In this document: positions 14,999 to 24,096 of the stretch, in pieces
Numbering within the stretch: position 1 is the first letter of the stretch
How the letters are laid out: every line of letters begins with the position of its first letter
From: Dendronalium phyllosphericum CENA369
Lineage (GTDB): Bacteria; Cyanobacteriota; Cyanobacteriia; Cyanobacteriales; Nostocaceae
Direction of reading: 5' to 3'
NCBI RefSeq assembly: GCF_016056275.1
Contig: NZ_JAECZA010000028.1
Location: 1 to 43,354, forward strand
DNA: 43,354 nt
Translations under genes and position numbers: made by a program
The notes under the pieces: generated by a model
Seen by the model: only the letters and a program-made list of their open reading frames with translations
Told to the model about the DNA's origin: nothing
Databases searched by the model: none

Positions 14999-17161
14999 AT
15001 GCTTCAGTATCCCAATCTCGAACAAGCGCTAAAATATCACTTCGGTTACGACAGGTTCCGCCCCGGACAGCGGCAAATTATCGAAGATGCACTGCAAAAT
15101 CGAGATTTACTGGTAGTGATGCCTACAGGTGGCGGTAAATCTTTATGCTTTCAGTTACCAGCGTTGATTAAAAAAGGCTTAACGGTGGTAGTATCGCCAC
15201 TGATTGCTTTAATGCAAGACCAAGTAGAAGCCTTGCGAAACAATAACATTAGCGCCACATTTCTCAATAGTAGTTTGAATGTTTATAAGGTGCGATCGCG
15301 GGAAGATGCCATCCTCAGCGGTAAAATCAGATTACTTTACGTCGCCCCTGAACGTCTCCTCAGTGAAAGATTTCTCCCATTTCTAGATTTAGTTCATCAC
15401 CAAGTCGGCATTTCTACTTTTGCCATTGATGAAGCGCACTGCGTCTCGGAATGGGGACACGATTTCCGCCCAGAATATCGCCAGTTGAAATCTCTGCGGA
15501 AACGTTACTTGGATGTCCCCACTATTGCCCTCACTGCTACAGCAACAGATCGCGTGCGTTCTGATATTATCCAACAATTGGGGTTAAAGCAGCCTAGCAT
15601 CCACCTTGCCAGCTTCAACCGTCAAAACCTTTATTACGAAGTCCGTGCTAAAAGCAAACAAGCTTACGCTGAATTATTAGAACTAATTCGAGATAACGAA
15701 GGTTCGGCAATTATTTATTGCTTGACGCGCAAAAAAGTTGACGAACTCACCTTTAAACTGCAAAATGAGAAAATTTCTGCCTTGCCTTATCATGCTGGAT
15801 TAAGTGATGAAGAACGTACACAAAATCAAACTCGATTTATTCGGGATGATGTGCGTGTCATGGTGGCAACAATTGCTTTTGGGATGGGAATTAATAAACC
15901 AGATGTGCGGCTTGTAGTTCACTTTGATATCCCGCGTAATTTAGAAAGTTATTATCAAGAATCAGGTAGGGCGGGAAGAGATGGAGAAGCATCTCGTTGT
16001 ACGCTTTTCTTCAGCTTTGGTGATATTAAAACCATTGAATGGAGTATTAACCAAAAAACCGATCCTCAAGAACAGTTGATTGCCAAGCAACAACTGCGGC
16101 AGGTAATTGACTACGCTGAAGGTACAGACTGTCGGCGCACAATTCAACTCGGTTATTTTGGCGAACGCTTTGCCGGGAATTGCGGTAACTGTGATAATTG
16201 CCGTCATCCCAAACCGATGCAAGATTGGACAATTGAAGCGATGAAGTTTTTATCTTGTGTGGCGCGTTGTAAAGAAAGATTTGGAATGCTGCACATTATT
16301 GATGTTCTGCGAGGGTCGAAAAATCAGAAAATTACTCAATACGAACACGACAAACTTTCTACCTATGGCATTGGTAAAGATAAAAGTTTAGAAGAGTGGC
16401 GAATGCTGGGGCGTTCTCTGTTACATCAAGGTTTACTCGAACAAACTAGCGATGGTTACTCTGTTTTGAAACTTAACGCCCTAAGTTGGCAAGTAATGAG
16501 GCGACAGCGTACAGTTTCAATTGCTGTTCCCATAGCACAAAAGATTAGTTGGGAAGAGGGAAGCGAAAAAGCCGTAGAAGCAGAAATATTATTGCAGAGG
16601 TTGCGATCGCTCCGCAAACAACTTGCCGACGAACAGTTCGTACCACCCTACGTTGTCTTTCCCGATTCTACTTTGAAAGTAATGGCACAGGTACAGCCTC
16701 AAACCTTAAGCGAGTTTGGTAAACTCTCTGGCGTAGGTAGTCATAAACTTGCCCAGTATGGCAAAAAGTTCCTAGCAGAAATCAAAGCCTACCGCCAAGA
16801 ACAAGGTTTATTAGTGGAACAACAACAAGATGATTCTACATCCTTTGTGAGTTTCCCTAGCGACACTGAGTTAGTCACATTAAAGTTACATCAACAAGGT
16901 TTGAGTATTGCTGAAATTGCCCTAAAACGTAACCTTAGTCCTTCTACAATTTTCAATCACCTTTCAAAACTAATTGAGAAAAAACAACCCGTAGATTTAA
17001 ATCAATTAGTGCCTCTGGAACATCAGCAAAAAATCTGGCAAGTTTTAGAAGTTCTTGGTGATATCGCTCTTACCCCTATTAAAGAACAACTTGGTGAAAG
17101 CTACACCTTTGATGAAATTCGCTTAGTCCGGGAAAAGTGGCGGCGTGAAAATCGTAAGTGA
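14999..17161 (+). CDS. recQ: ATP-dependent DNA helicase RecQ
   Basis: RecQ-family 3'-5' helicase of 720 residues. Domains in order: DEAD-like helicase core with Walker A MPTGGGKSLCF and DEAH box AIDEAHCVSEWGHDFRPEY; helicase C-terminal domain with QESGRAGRDGE; RecQ zinc-binding cysteines in the GNCGNCDNC segment; winged-helix RQC; an HRDC domain (LRSLRKQLADEQFVPPYVVF...LSGVG); and a final helix-turn-helix of the HTH_40 type (LSIAEIALKRNLSPSTIFNH). It unwinds DNA in recombination and fork repair. I start at the ATG at 14999, which gives MLQYPNLEQALKYHFGYD as in relatives. An upstream in-frame ATG at 14945 lies in the 85-bp repeat and would add 18 residues. No partner genes are adjacent. Confidence 0.95.
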   Translation: MLQYPNLEQALKYHFGYDRFRPGQRQIIEDALQNRDLLVVMPTGGGKSLCFQLPALIKKGLTVVVSPLIALMQDQVEALRNNNISATFLNSSLNVYKVRSREDAILSGKIRLLYVAPERLLSERFLPFLDLVHHQVGISTFAIDEAHCVSEWGHDFRPEYRQLKSLRKRYLDVPTIALTATATDRVRSDIIQQLGLKQPSIHLASFNRQNLYYEVRAKSKQAYAELLELIRDNEGSAIIYCLTRKKVDELTFKLQNEKISALPYHAGLSDEERTQNQTRFIRDDVRVMVATIAFGMGINKPDVRLVVHFDIPRNLESYYQESGRAGRDGEASRCTLFFSFGDIKTIEWSINQKTDPQEQLIAKQQLRQVIDYAEGTDCRRTIQLGYFGERFAGNCGNCDNCRHPKPMQDWTIEAMKFLSCVARCKERFGMLHIIDVLRGSKNQKITQYEHDKLSTYGIGKDKSLEEWRMLGRSLLHQGLLEQTSDGYSVLKLNALSWQVMRRQRTVSIAVPIAQKISWEEGSEKAVEAEILLQRLRSLRKQLADEQFVPPYVVFPDSTLKVMAQVQPQTLSEFGKLSGVGSHKLAQYGKKFLAEIKAYRQEQGLLVEQQQDDSTSFVSFPSDTELVTLKLHQQGLSIAEIALKRNLSPSTIFNHLSKLIEKKQPVDLNQLVPLEHQQKIWQVLEVLGDIALTPIKEQLGESYTFDEIRLVREKWRRENRK

Positions 17162-17228
17162 ATTTTTTGATTTATTTTTATTAGCCAAGAGATGATTACT
17201 GATTACTTTTTAGAAACAATAATTAAAG

Positions 17229-18338
17229 ATGCAAGAAAAATCATCCGATCGCTCGTTTTTGTTAGAAACATCGCCTACTTACAATAAGAATAGGCTATTT
17301 TCGCTGGACTTACTTAAAGCATTAAGCATTACAGCAGTAGTATCGTTTCATTCTCTCGTACTGCCAAAAATAACTTATGCAAGTAGTCAATTAGCTATTG
17401 ATACGCTTTTTTCACCTTTAAGATTCTGTGTACCAGTTTTCTTAACAATTTATTTTTTACTTTTTGAAAAAGAACTAGTAAAACATCCAGTTTTTACTTG
17501 GACTACGCTTTATAAACGTCTGAATCGGCTTTTAATACCAACTGTATTTTGGTTTTTGGTTACAGCATCTCTTAAGCTTATCAACCGAAATCCTTTATTG
17601 GAAGTAATTGCTAGTATATTTAATGGTGAAATCTTTACGGGAGCTTATTATCTACTAATAATCATACAATTTATTCCTGTATTTATTTTATTAAGAAGCT
17701 GGTTGAACAAGCTTTTAACTTTAATAATTACAATTTGTCTACAAGGACTTGTATTTATATATATATACTCTATTCCTTTTATGCCCGACCATGATTATAT
17801 ACTTGAAGGTCTGAGAATCATCAATAGACCTCTATTTATTTATTGGTTTGTATACATGGCTTTTGGAGCATTTTTCTGGAAAAAATGGTCATTTATTGTA
17901 GAACTATCCAAGAAAATACCTATTAGTTTAAAAATATTTTTATTGACTTCTTACTCTTTAATTCAGTTCTTTGAATTTCGCTGGAGTTTTTTGATTTTTA
18001 AAAGTGAAATACCACCATTTGAGTATGTTAATTTTTCATGTATGCTCAGTGTAGTAGTTTTATTTTTGTGTTTTGCATCTATTCAAGAAAATCAATTTCC
18101 TATATATATACAAAAGTTAGTTTCTTTACTATCAAAGTATTGTTTAGGTATTTTTTGTATTAATGGTATTATCTGCCAGATACTTAGTTCTATATGCCTG
18201 CAATTATTTGCAGAAGCAAGGTTTAATTTTTATGAAATTTTGAGTTTGAAGTTAATACTTTGGTTTTTACTCTTAGCTATTTCATTAAGTTTATCTATAT
18301 TGTTAAACTGTGTTGGATTGAAAGCAGTAGTTCGCTGA
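17229..18338 (+). CDS. acyltransferase 3 family membrane protein
   Basis: Polytopic membrane protein of 369 residues with about ten hydrophobic helices. The N-terminal signature FSLDLLKALSITAVVSFH, with the histidine at the end of the first helix, is typical of acyltransferase family 3 (O-acetylation of polysaccharides or other surface molecules). The R-rich loop LYKRLNRLLIPTVFW is also typical. The coding sequence is clearly richer in A+T than recQ upstream, with many ATA and TTA codons, which hints at acquisition by transfer. The substrate is unknown. It starts 67 bp after recQ but need not be co-transcribed. Confidence 0.75.
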   Translation: MQEKSSDRSFLLETSPTYNKNRLFSLDLLKALSITAVVSFHSLVLPKITYASSQLAIDTLFSPLRFCVPVFLTIYFLLFEKELVKHPVFTWTTLYKRLNRLLIPTVFWFLVTASLKLINRNPLLEVIASIFNGEIFTGAYYLLIIIQFIPVFILLRSWLNKLLTLIITICLQGLVFIYIYSIPFMPDHDYILEGLRIINRPLFIYWFVYMAFGAFFWKKWSFIVELSKKIPISLKIFLLTSYSLIQFFEFRWSFLIFKSEIPPFEYVNFSCMLSVVVLFLCFASIQENQFPIYIQKLVSLLSKYCLGIFCINGIICQILSSICLQLFAEARFNFYEILSLKLILWFLLLAISLSLSILLNCVGLKAVVR

Positions 18339-18689
18339 AAATATAAAATTAATTATTCATATTAAATTGGTATGAGCAAGATTTTAGAGACTGTTTATAA
18401 ACGCTCGTGAAGTAATATAATTAGATTTTGCAAGTAGCCTCAAAATTTACATACTAACGAACGATAAACTATCTTGTAAAGAACGGCATTCTTACAGAGG
18501 CAGTGTTAGTGTAGTTATTGCACAAAAGTATGGCTATGAGCGCAAGCCAATCAATTTTTTATTTTAATTTAGATTAAAAATTTATCTTTATTTGTGTTTA
18601 TTTTTTTTAGCGATCGCCCCGCACCACAAAAAGAGCTATTTCTCCTCATCAGGGCGATATTAAACTCTCAGACACCGCATATTTATGCT

Positions 18690-18869
18690 TTATCGAGCAG
18701 CATCTACTAAGCCAGGGATTTCAGAATTGGACTCTAGCGATCTTACGGCAGACTGCGATGATTTAGTAATTTTCTCTTTAGCATCCATAACTATAGATAG
18801 CAGTTTCGGCAAAGCCAGACAAGCAGCAGCATTTAACAGCGTTAGTAATAGACTATCTGTCAAACTCAT
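18690..18869 (-). CDS. small hypothetical protein (59 residues)
   Basis: Starts MSLTDSLLLTLLNAAACLAL with GGAGAT eight bases before the ATG at 18867-18869, and continues PKLLSIVMDAKEKITKSSQS to a TAA at 18690-18692. It has a hydrophobic N-terminal helix (about residues 5-26) followed by a charged, serine-rich tail, so it may be a small membrane-anchored protein. A frame on the opposite strand covers the same bases but has no ribosome site. The good ribosome site and amphipathic pattern favour this strand. The remaining sequence between 18339 and 19243 is AT-rich plus one palindromic repeat. Confidence 0.5.
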   Translation of the reverse strand: MSLTDSLLLTLLNAAACLALPKLLSIVMDAKEKITKSSQSAVRSLESNSEIPGLVDAAR

Positions 18870-19079
18870 ATATTACATCTCCTTTGAAAATTCGTACTTC
18901 CTATATATTTAGTTTGAATCATAAACAGTGTTATTGCTTACATATAGGATTTTGATTTTCTTCTTGGGTATATAAGCTAGACAAATATATATTTCTTTTG
19001 ATAGAAACTATCTATTTACGTATATGCTTACAGTAAGAAAAATATGATAGTTCAAGCCAAAATTACGTTCAACACAACA

Positions 19080-19153
19080 AAGTGCTGAATGCTGAGTGCT
19101 GAGTATTGAGGAGCCACTGCGGTCTTGGGGTCTCCCCAAGTGGAGCAAGTGGC
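19080..19153. repeat. heptamer run and palindromic repeat
   Basis: Degenerate AGTGCTG heptamers (19080-19108) are followed by a nested hairpin: GCCACT at 19113 pairs with AGTGGC at 19148, and CTTGGGG with CCCCAAG around a TCT loop. A shorter version (CTTGGGC-AAA-GCCCAAG) is at 31487-31503 and a relative lies at 21595-21665. Confidence 0.75.
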
Positions 19154-19243
19154 GTTGCTGAGTAGAAACCAAGTGAATTCAAGGCTTTGAGCAATCAACA
19201 CTGTCCTAAAGGTGTGACTACAGCTATACCTTTGTTGTGTAAA

Positions 19244-20323
19244 TCAATAAGTATGCTGAAATGACTTTTGCGAAGCTGAATTTACTGCTTGAATCAACTG
19301 TTGAAGTTTAGCAGCTACCACACCACTGGTAAATAATTCTTCTGCTTTAGTTATGCCTGATCGCATATCTGGACAAATGCCACTTCGCCACAAATAAAAC
19401 CCACCATTCCACAAGGCTGTTTGCATTAGTTCTCCAGGTTGACCAGCTAAAACCTCTTGGATTTCGGCAATCAACTCTTCAGTACTACCAAGGGCTACAT
19501 TCTTATTAGTAAAGCCGTATTCATGCGGTGCTAGAAGCAATCTTTCAATGTTTGGGGGTACGTCAGGTGTAGATAAAGCAATAATCGCAGTGCGATCGCG
19601 TGGTAAATCGCAACTACCTTCTAATCCTTTGACAAATGTAAATTTTGTCACTCCCCGCAACTCTAGCGCCAATTGGAACATAGCTTCTGTGGGAGGATGA
19701 ACGAATCCAGGAATAATATGGGCATCGCCAGCATAAGGACACCAAATTAGTTCCATTGTCGCAAACGGTGGACGTTTGCCGAGTTGGTCGCGATACTCCC
19801 AAATAGTTTTAGTTACAGGGAAGTGAACGGGTGTATAAACAAAGCCTATTCCTGTTTGTTCAAATATCTGCTGTGTTTTTGCCAGCGGTAAATTAGTCCA
19901 ATCTATTCCTAACTTTTGCCAAACATCTATTAACGGTAATCCATACTTTGTTGGCAAGCGATCGCCACCATGCATAATAATTGGTTGTCCAGCTGCGGCG
20001 AGTAGTAAAGCCGTGACTGGGGCAATTGGTGCAGTTCGCGTTCTGCCATCGTAAGGTAGACCAAACACTATGACTTGACGGGTAGAAGCGATTGGTTGTA
20101 GCTTTGGCCCTAGTTCATCATAGGCATCTAACATACCCGCTAACTCTTCCCCCGTGGGTCGCCTAATGCGATGGGCAATCAAAAACGCGCCTATTTGCGC
20201 TGGTGTTGCTTCACCCAGCAGCATCATTTTTGTAGCTTTGGCTGCTTCCGCACGAGTTAAATTCTCTCCCGTGTGGTTGCCACTGCCTACCTTTTTCAGT
20301 AATTCCCTAAATATATTGCTCAT
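19244..20323 (-). CDS. TrpD-like glycosyltransferase family 3 protein, NirB-like
   Basis: Protein of 359 residues with the anthranilate phosphoribosyltransferase fold: N-terminal helical domain (LTRAEAAKATKMMLLGEATPAQ, IGAFLIAHRIRRPTGEELAG), then the alpha/beta domain with HGGDRLPTKYG in place of the TrpD phosphoribosyl-pyrophosphate loop (GGNRS/SSKSGS type). The altered loop argues against a tryptophan-biosynthesis enzyme. From memory, cyanobacterial NirB, needed for full nitrite reductase activity, is a TrpD-like protein encoded near ntcB. The LysR gene 84 bp upstream on the same strand looks like ntcB, so this is plausibly that protein. The alternative is a general TrpD2/YbiB-like nucleic-acid-binding protein. 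Confidence 0.7.
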   Translation of the reverse strand: MSNIFRELLKKVGSGNHTGENLTRAEAAKATKMMLLGEATPAQIGAFLIAHRIRRPTGEELAGMLDAYDELGPKLQPIASTRQVIVFGLPYDGRTRTAPIAPVTALLLAAAGQPIIMHGGDRLPTKYGLPLIDVWQKLGIDWTNLPLAKTQQIFEQTGIGFVYTPVHFPVTKTIWEYRDQLGKRPPFATMELIWCPYAGDAHIIPGFVHPPTEAMFQLALELRGVTKFTFVKGLEGSCDLPRDRTAIIALSTPDVPPNIERLLLAPHEYGFTNKNVALGSTEELIAEIQEVLAGQPGELMQTALWNGGFYLWRSGICPDMRSGITKAEELFTSGVVAAKLQQLIQAVNSASQKSFQHTY

Positions 20324-20407
20324 ATTTAGTCATCGATCGTTGGTCAGTTGTTAGTAGTCAGTTGTTAGTTGTTTTTCTCCTAACCACTGACCGCTGTCTA
20401 TTTATAT

Positions 20408-21352
20408 TTAAGAAGCCGATCGCTGCTGCTGAAATTGCGGAGGGATACTTTCCCGTACTAGTTGCCAAAAGTGGTTGATTGGGGGAATCTGGAGACGGTC
20501 TTGAGTAGTTACCATAACTACCCGTCGAGTCAAACCGGTATTGTCACCAGCAGCAGCGCTATTACTGGCTAGGGGGCGAACTGCTAGGGTGGGGTCTTGG
20601 CGTGCTTCCATGAGTGCTGAGTGAGGCAGCAAAGCTATTAGTTCGCCTTGACGCACAACTCCTCGGAAGGCATCTAGAGTATTTACCTCTAAAGCAGCCT
20701 GGAGTCTAGCTTCCAAGCGCTCAAACTTGTCTTGTACTAGGCGTTGCATCCCATAACCATCTTTAAAAACTACTTGGGGATAACGAATTAACTCCGACCA
20801 GGGGATGCGTTCGTGTTGGGCTAGGGGATGATTGGCAGCAATCAGCACTTCTATAGGTTCATCATATAGTACTTCTACCACTATCTCTTTACCAGTAGTT
20901 AAAAAGCGATTATTCATCACAATTGCCAAATCCACCAATCCATCTTTGAGGACTTTGAGAGCGCGATCGCTACCCAATGATGTGACTCGCAATTGTACTT
21001 CTGGATAATCGTGACAAAATTTTTGCAATACTGGTGGCAAGTAAGAAGCGCATAACGAGTGAATCGCCGCAATGCAAAGTTCTGGCTGTTTGCCTGCAAA
21101 TAAATCTGTGAGTTCTTGTGTGGCATTCTCCCACTCTTGGCAAATTTTGCGGACGCGAGGTAGTAAACGTTCGCCTGCTAGAGTCAATTTAGCGTGACTC
21201 GTTCTGTGAAACAATTCTACTCTCACATCGGTTTCCAATGACTGGATTTGGCGACTAATAGTCGATTGAGTAACACCACATTTTCGGGCTGCTTGTTGAA
21301 AGCTGCCAGTTTCCGCGATCGCCAGAAAGGCTTGCAACTGCTCTAGCCGCAT
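20408..21352 (-). CDS. ntcB: LysR-type transcriptional regulator, probable NtcB
   Basis: Protein of 314 residues. The N-terminal winged helix-turn-helix reads MRLEQLQAFLAIAETGSFQQ, AARKCGVTQSTISRQIQSLE, followed by a periplasmic-binding-protein-like effector domain (about residues 90-300). The sequence looks like NtcB, the activator of nitrate-assimilation genes in cyanobacteria. The TrpD-like gene just downstream supports this, since ntcB and nirB are linked in other cyanobacteria. A perfect NtcA-type site lies a few bases before the start codon. No nitrate-assimilation structural genes are in the window. If not NtcB, it is another LysR regulator of the same subgroup. Confidence 0.7.
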   Translation of the reverse strand: MRLEQLQAFLAIAETGSFQQAARKCGVTQSTISRQIQSLETDVRVELFHRTSHAKLTLAGERLLPRVRKICQEWENATQELTDLFAGKQPELCIAAIHSLCASYLPPVLQKFCHDYPEVQLRVTSLGSDRALKVLKDGLVDLAIVMNNRFLTTGKEIVVEVLYDEPIEVLIAANHPLAQHERIPWSELIRYPQVVFKDGYGMQRLVQDKFERLEARLQAALEVNTLDAFRGVVRQGELIALLPHSALMEARQDPTLAVRPLASNSAAAGDNTGLTRRVVMVTTQDRLQIPPINHFWQLVRESIPPQFQQQRSAS

Positions 21353-21358
21353 TTTTAT

Positions 21359-21372
21359 GTAGCCTGAATTAC
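21359..21372. promoter_or_regulatory. candidate NtcA-binding site (GTA-N8-TAC)
   Basis: GTAGCCTGAATTAC matches the NtcA consensus exactly and sits 7 bp upstream of the ntcB-like start codon. So close to the ATG it would fit repression or roadblock better than classical activation. A 6-base match is expected about ten times by chance in 43 kb, so only the gene context makes it worth noting. Confidence 0.35.
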
Positions 21373-21499
21373 ATTTATGGCTTTCATTAAGTTAACGGTT
21401 TTGTTCTCACAATTTAGTAGAGTTTGTTACAAGAATTTCTTTGTGACATATTTTAATAAAAATTTTTCCTCACCAGTCATTTGTAAGCTAATAATCATT

Positions 21500-21750
21500 C
21501 AAATTGCATCCCCTTTCAGGTGACGCTCCTGCGTCGCTAACGCTTCTAAGATCGGAAGTTTGGACTCGACGGAAACCGGAGGCACTCGCTCAAAGGGGTC
21601 TCACGCCACTCCCCTCAAGTCGGGAGACCCGCCCACAGGGGTGGCTCCCCAAGTAGAGGAAGTGCCATCCAAGACTCCAACTTCCTCACCGCGTCTACCC
21701 TTCTCCGCATCCCCGCGTCTCCCAATCCCCGCGTCTTTCTAAGGCAAAGG
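21500..21750. repeat. palindromic and CCCCGCGTCT-type repeats upstream of ispH
   Basis: Between the ntcB-like gene and ispH lies repeat-type DNA: GGGAGACCCGCCC and ACAGGGGTGGCTCCCC palindromes, then CCGCGTCT/CCCCGCGTCT repeated three times (about 21690-21738). I see no gene in 21373-21873. Confidence 0.6.
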
Positions 21751-21873
21751 ATTGTGCAACTTCAAGGCAGATTAGCTTACTCAATCTCCCCAAATAAATT
21801 TCGTGCAATCTACCCAACTAAATTGCGTCTTGGCACGAGACAATCAAAAAGAGGAGACTTGAAAAATAGAACA

Positions 21874-23082
21874 ATGGATACAAAAGCCTTTAAACGTACA
21901 CTCCAGCATTCAGAAAATTACAATCGTAAGGGATTTGGTCACCAAGCAGAAGTCGCCACCCAGTTGCAATCTGAATATCAAAGTAACTTGATTCAAGAAA
22001 TTCGCGATTGCAACTACACTTTGCAACGAGGTGATGTCACTATCCATCTAGCAGAAGCTTTTGGCTTTTGCTGGGGTGTGGAACGTGCTGTGGCTATGGC
22101 CTATGAAACTCGCAAGCACTTTCCTGGAGAACGCATCTGGATGACTAACGAGATTATTCATAATCCGGATGTGAATCAGCGGATGCAGGAGATGAAAGTA
22201 GAATTTATCCCTGTTGCAGCAGGTATCAAAGATTTTTCGATTGTTGACATCGGTGATGTCGTGATATTGCCTGCCTTTGGGGCCAGCGTTCAAGAAATGC
22301 AGTTGCTTAATGATAAAGGCTGCAAAATAGTTGATACCACTTGCCCTTGGGTATCTAAAGTTTGGAATACAGTCGAAAAGCACAAAAAAGGCGATTACAC
22401 TTCAATAATTCACGGTAAATATAAGCACGAAGAAACTGTTGCTACTAGTTCCTTTGCTGGCAAATATTTAATTGTATTAAATTTGCGGGAAGCAGAATAC
22501 GTTGCTAACTACATTCTCAATGGTGGCAACCGCGATGAATTTCTTCATAAATTTGCTAAAGCTTGTTCTGAAGGATTTGACCCCGATAAAGATTTAGAAA
22601 GAGTTGGTATTGCTAACCAAACCACGATGCTCAAAGGCGAAACAGAACAACTTGGTAAGCTATTTGAGCGTACTATGATGCAAAAGTATGGCCCTACCGA
22701 ATTAAATCAGCACTTCCAAAGCTTCAATACTATCTGTGATGCTACCCAAGAACGGCAAGATGCAATGTTGGAATTAGTGCAGAAAAACCTAGATTTGATA
22801 GTCGTAATTGGTGGGTTTAATTCCTCGAATACTACTCAATTGCAACAAATTGCTATTGAACGTGGGCTTCCTTCTTATCATATTAATAATGTTGAACGAA
22901 TTAAATCAGGAAATTCCATTGAACATCGGCAGTTAAATGGAGATTTAGTAATTACAGATAACTGGTTGCCAGAGGGAGAAATTAGTGTAGGAATTACTTC
23001 TGGTGCTTCTACGCCAGATAAGATTGTAGAAGATGTAATTGAGAAGATTTTTGCATTGAAAGCAACAGCATCAGCGCTTTGA
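21874..23082 (+). CDS. ispH: 4-hydroxy-3-methylbut-2-enyl diphosphate reductase
   Basis: IspH (LytB), the last enzyme of the MEP isoprenoid pathway; it reduces HMBPP to IPP and DMAPP with an iron-sulfur cluster. The 402-residue length is that of the cyanobacterial/plastid type. Conserved cysteines are seen in [10 protein letters not shown] (C66), [11 protein letters not shown] and [11 protein letters not shown], and the histidine motifs in NEIIHNP and [11 protein letters not shown]. The ATG at 21874 ([20 protein letters not shown]) fits relatives. A strong GAGGAG lies 17 bp upstream, just ahead of an in-frame TTG at 21859, which could also be used. A clear terminator follows the gene. Confidence 0.95.
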   Translation: MDTKAFKRTLQHSENYNRKGFGHQAEVATQLQSEYQSNLIQEIRDCNYTLQRGDVTIHLAEAFGFCWGVERAVAMAYETRKHFPGERIWMTNEIIHNPDVNQRMQEMKVEFIPVAAGIKDFSIVDIGDVVILPAFGASVQEMQLLNDKGCKIVDTTCPWVSKVWNTVEKHKKGDYTSIIHGKYKHEETVATSSFAGKYLIVLNLREAEYVANYILNGGNRDEFLHKFAKACSEGFDPDKDLERVGIANQTTMLKGETEQLGKLFERTMMQKYGPTELNQHFQSFNTICDATQERQDAMLELVQKNLDLIVVIGGFNSSNTTQLQQIAIERGLPSYHINNVERIKSGNSIEHRQLNGDLVITDNWLPEGEISVGITSGASTPDKIVEDVIEKIFALKATASAL

Positions 23083-23165
23083 GAAAATTCTCACTTCTAA
23101 ACCTGCATTAACAGGTAGATTAGTGCGATGAAACTCAAACATGTAATGTTTTATCCCGAAAAGGC

Positions 23166-23200
23166 AAAAGGTAAGGGTTTTTCTCTTACCTTTTAATTTT
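23166..23200 (+). terminator. rho-independent terminator after ispH
   Basis: A 10-bp perfect stem, AAAAGGTAAG (23166-23175) with CTTACCTTTT (23185-23194), followed by TTTTAATTTT. It lies 83 bp after the ispH stop. Confidence 0.85.
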
Positions 23201-23378
23201 AGGAATGTAGTTTTATCATCCAAGTTATTTTTAATACATATATTTTAAATTTTTATTGTACAGCAAATATATATAAATATCTGTTATGTTTTTGACCATT
23301 TGCCATTTTGGCAACTTTCCAAAGAAAATTTTGATATATTGCAGAAATTACCAAGATGTTTTTACTAGTTATATTTAT

Positions 23379-23411
23379 GACGGGATTCAACCCGTCTTTT
23401 CTCTTTTCCAG
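23379..23411 (+). terminator. orphan rho-independent terminator A
   Basis: GACGGG-ATTCAA-CCCGTC followed by TTTTCTCTTTT. No open reading frame precedes it. The upstream 100 bp contain TTTGCCATTTTGGCAA, a small hairpin. Possible 3' end of a small RNA. Confidence 0.7.
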
Positions 23412-23615
23412 TTTTTGGCATTTTGGCAAGTAATCAAAAAAATTATGTGATAAATTTATAAGACTTGCAAGGATTCACGATGATTGTAACAGTTAGTACG
23501 GCATGAATAGCTGTTCTTTTTGCTAATATCATCTGTCCTTACAACCTATTAAATTTAATTTTTTCTATTTATTATAGAGTCTAAGGTGTTTTGCCACTTT
23601 CAAGCTATTTACTCA

Positions 23616-23643
23616 GGCGGGATAAAACCCGTCTTTTATTTTG
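23616..23643 (+). terminator. orphan rho-independent terminator B
   Basis: GGCGGG-ATAAAA-CCCGTC followed by TTTTATTTT, closely similar to terminator A 237 bp upstream. No open reading frame lies between the two. Confidence 0.7.
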
Positions 23644-23964
23644 CTTATTGAGTCTAGGTAACACTTTGATGCATGGCCGACTAGAAAAATAATCAGAAGT
23701 TAAGGCACTTTAATAAAGTATCAACACTTGTTTTAGTAGTTGACCGATAGGCGATTGCAGTCTATTAGATCGCTGTGTAATTTCTGAGCGTAACAACTTA
23801 GTTATATCAACATTTTTAGAGTTTTTTAAGATGTATTTAATAATACTCAATTAAGGCAATATCAGCTTTTATGAGATTTGGACACATCCTATAGGAAGAT
23901 GACCTAGGACAAAAATAATAGGTAAATTATTCCGGGATGTTGTTATGCACTGGATTTATAGAGG

Positions 23965-23993
23965 GGTTTGGCTCACCGCCAAACCTTTTTTCT
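23965..23993 (+). terminator. orphan rho-independent terminator C
   Basis: A perfect 8-bp stem, GGTTTGGC-TCACC-GCCAAACC, followed by TTTTTTCTTCTT. It points rightwards, toward the 3' end of the leftward porin gene, so it does not serve that gene. It may end a small RNA transcribed from about 23650-23960. Confidence 0.75.
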
Positions 23994-24096
23994 TCTTCGT
24001 ACTTGAGAAAATGGCTAGAAAGCTATTTTTCATCTTTAATTTCAAATTGCGGTAGTAGCAATATCATACTTTTTGAAATATGTAGTTGTAGAATTG

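Noticed and set aside
18685-18912. 75-residue plus-strand frame
   Set aside because: The opposite strand carries a better frame with a Shine-Dalgarno and an amphipathic helix.
19244-20323. Assignment as TrpD of tryptophan synthesis
   Set aside because: The phosphoribosyl-pyrophosphate-binding loop is altered (GGDRLPTKYG) and no trp genes are nearby.
21560-21742. 60-residue frame upstream of ispH
   Set aside because: It is made entirely of palindromic and CGCGTCT repeat DNA and has no ribosome site.
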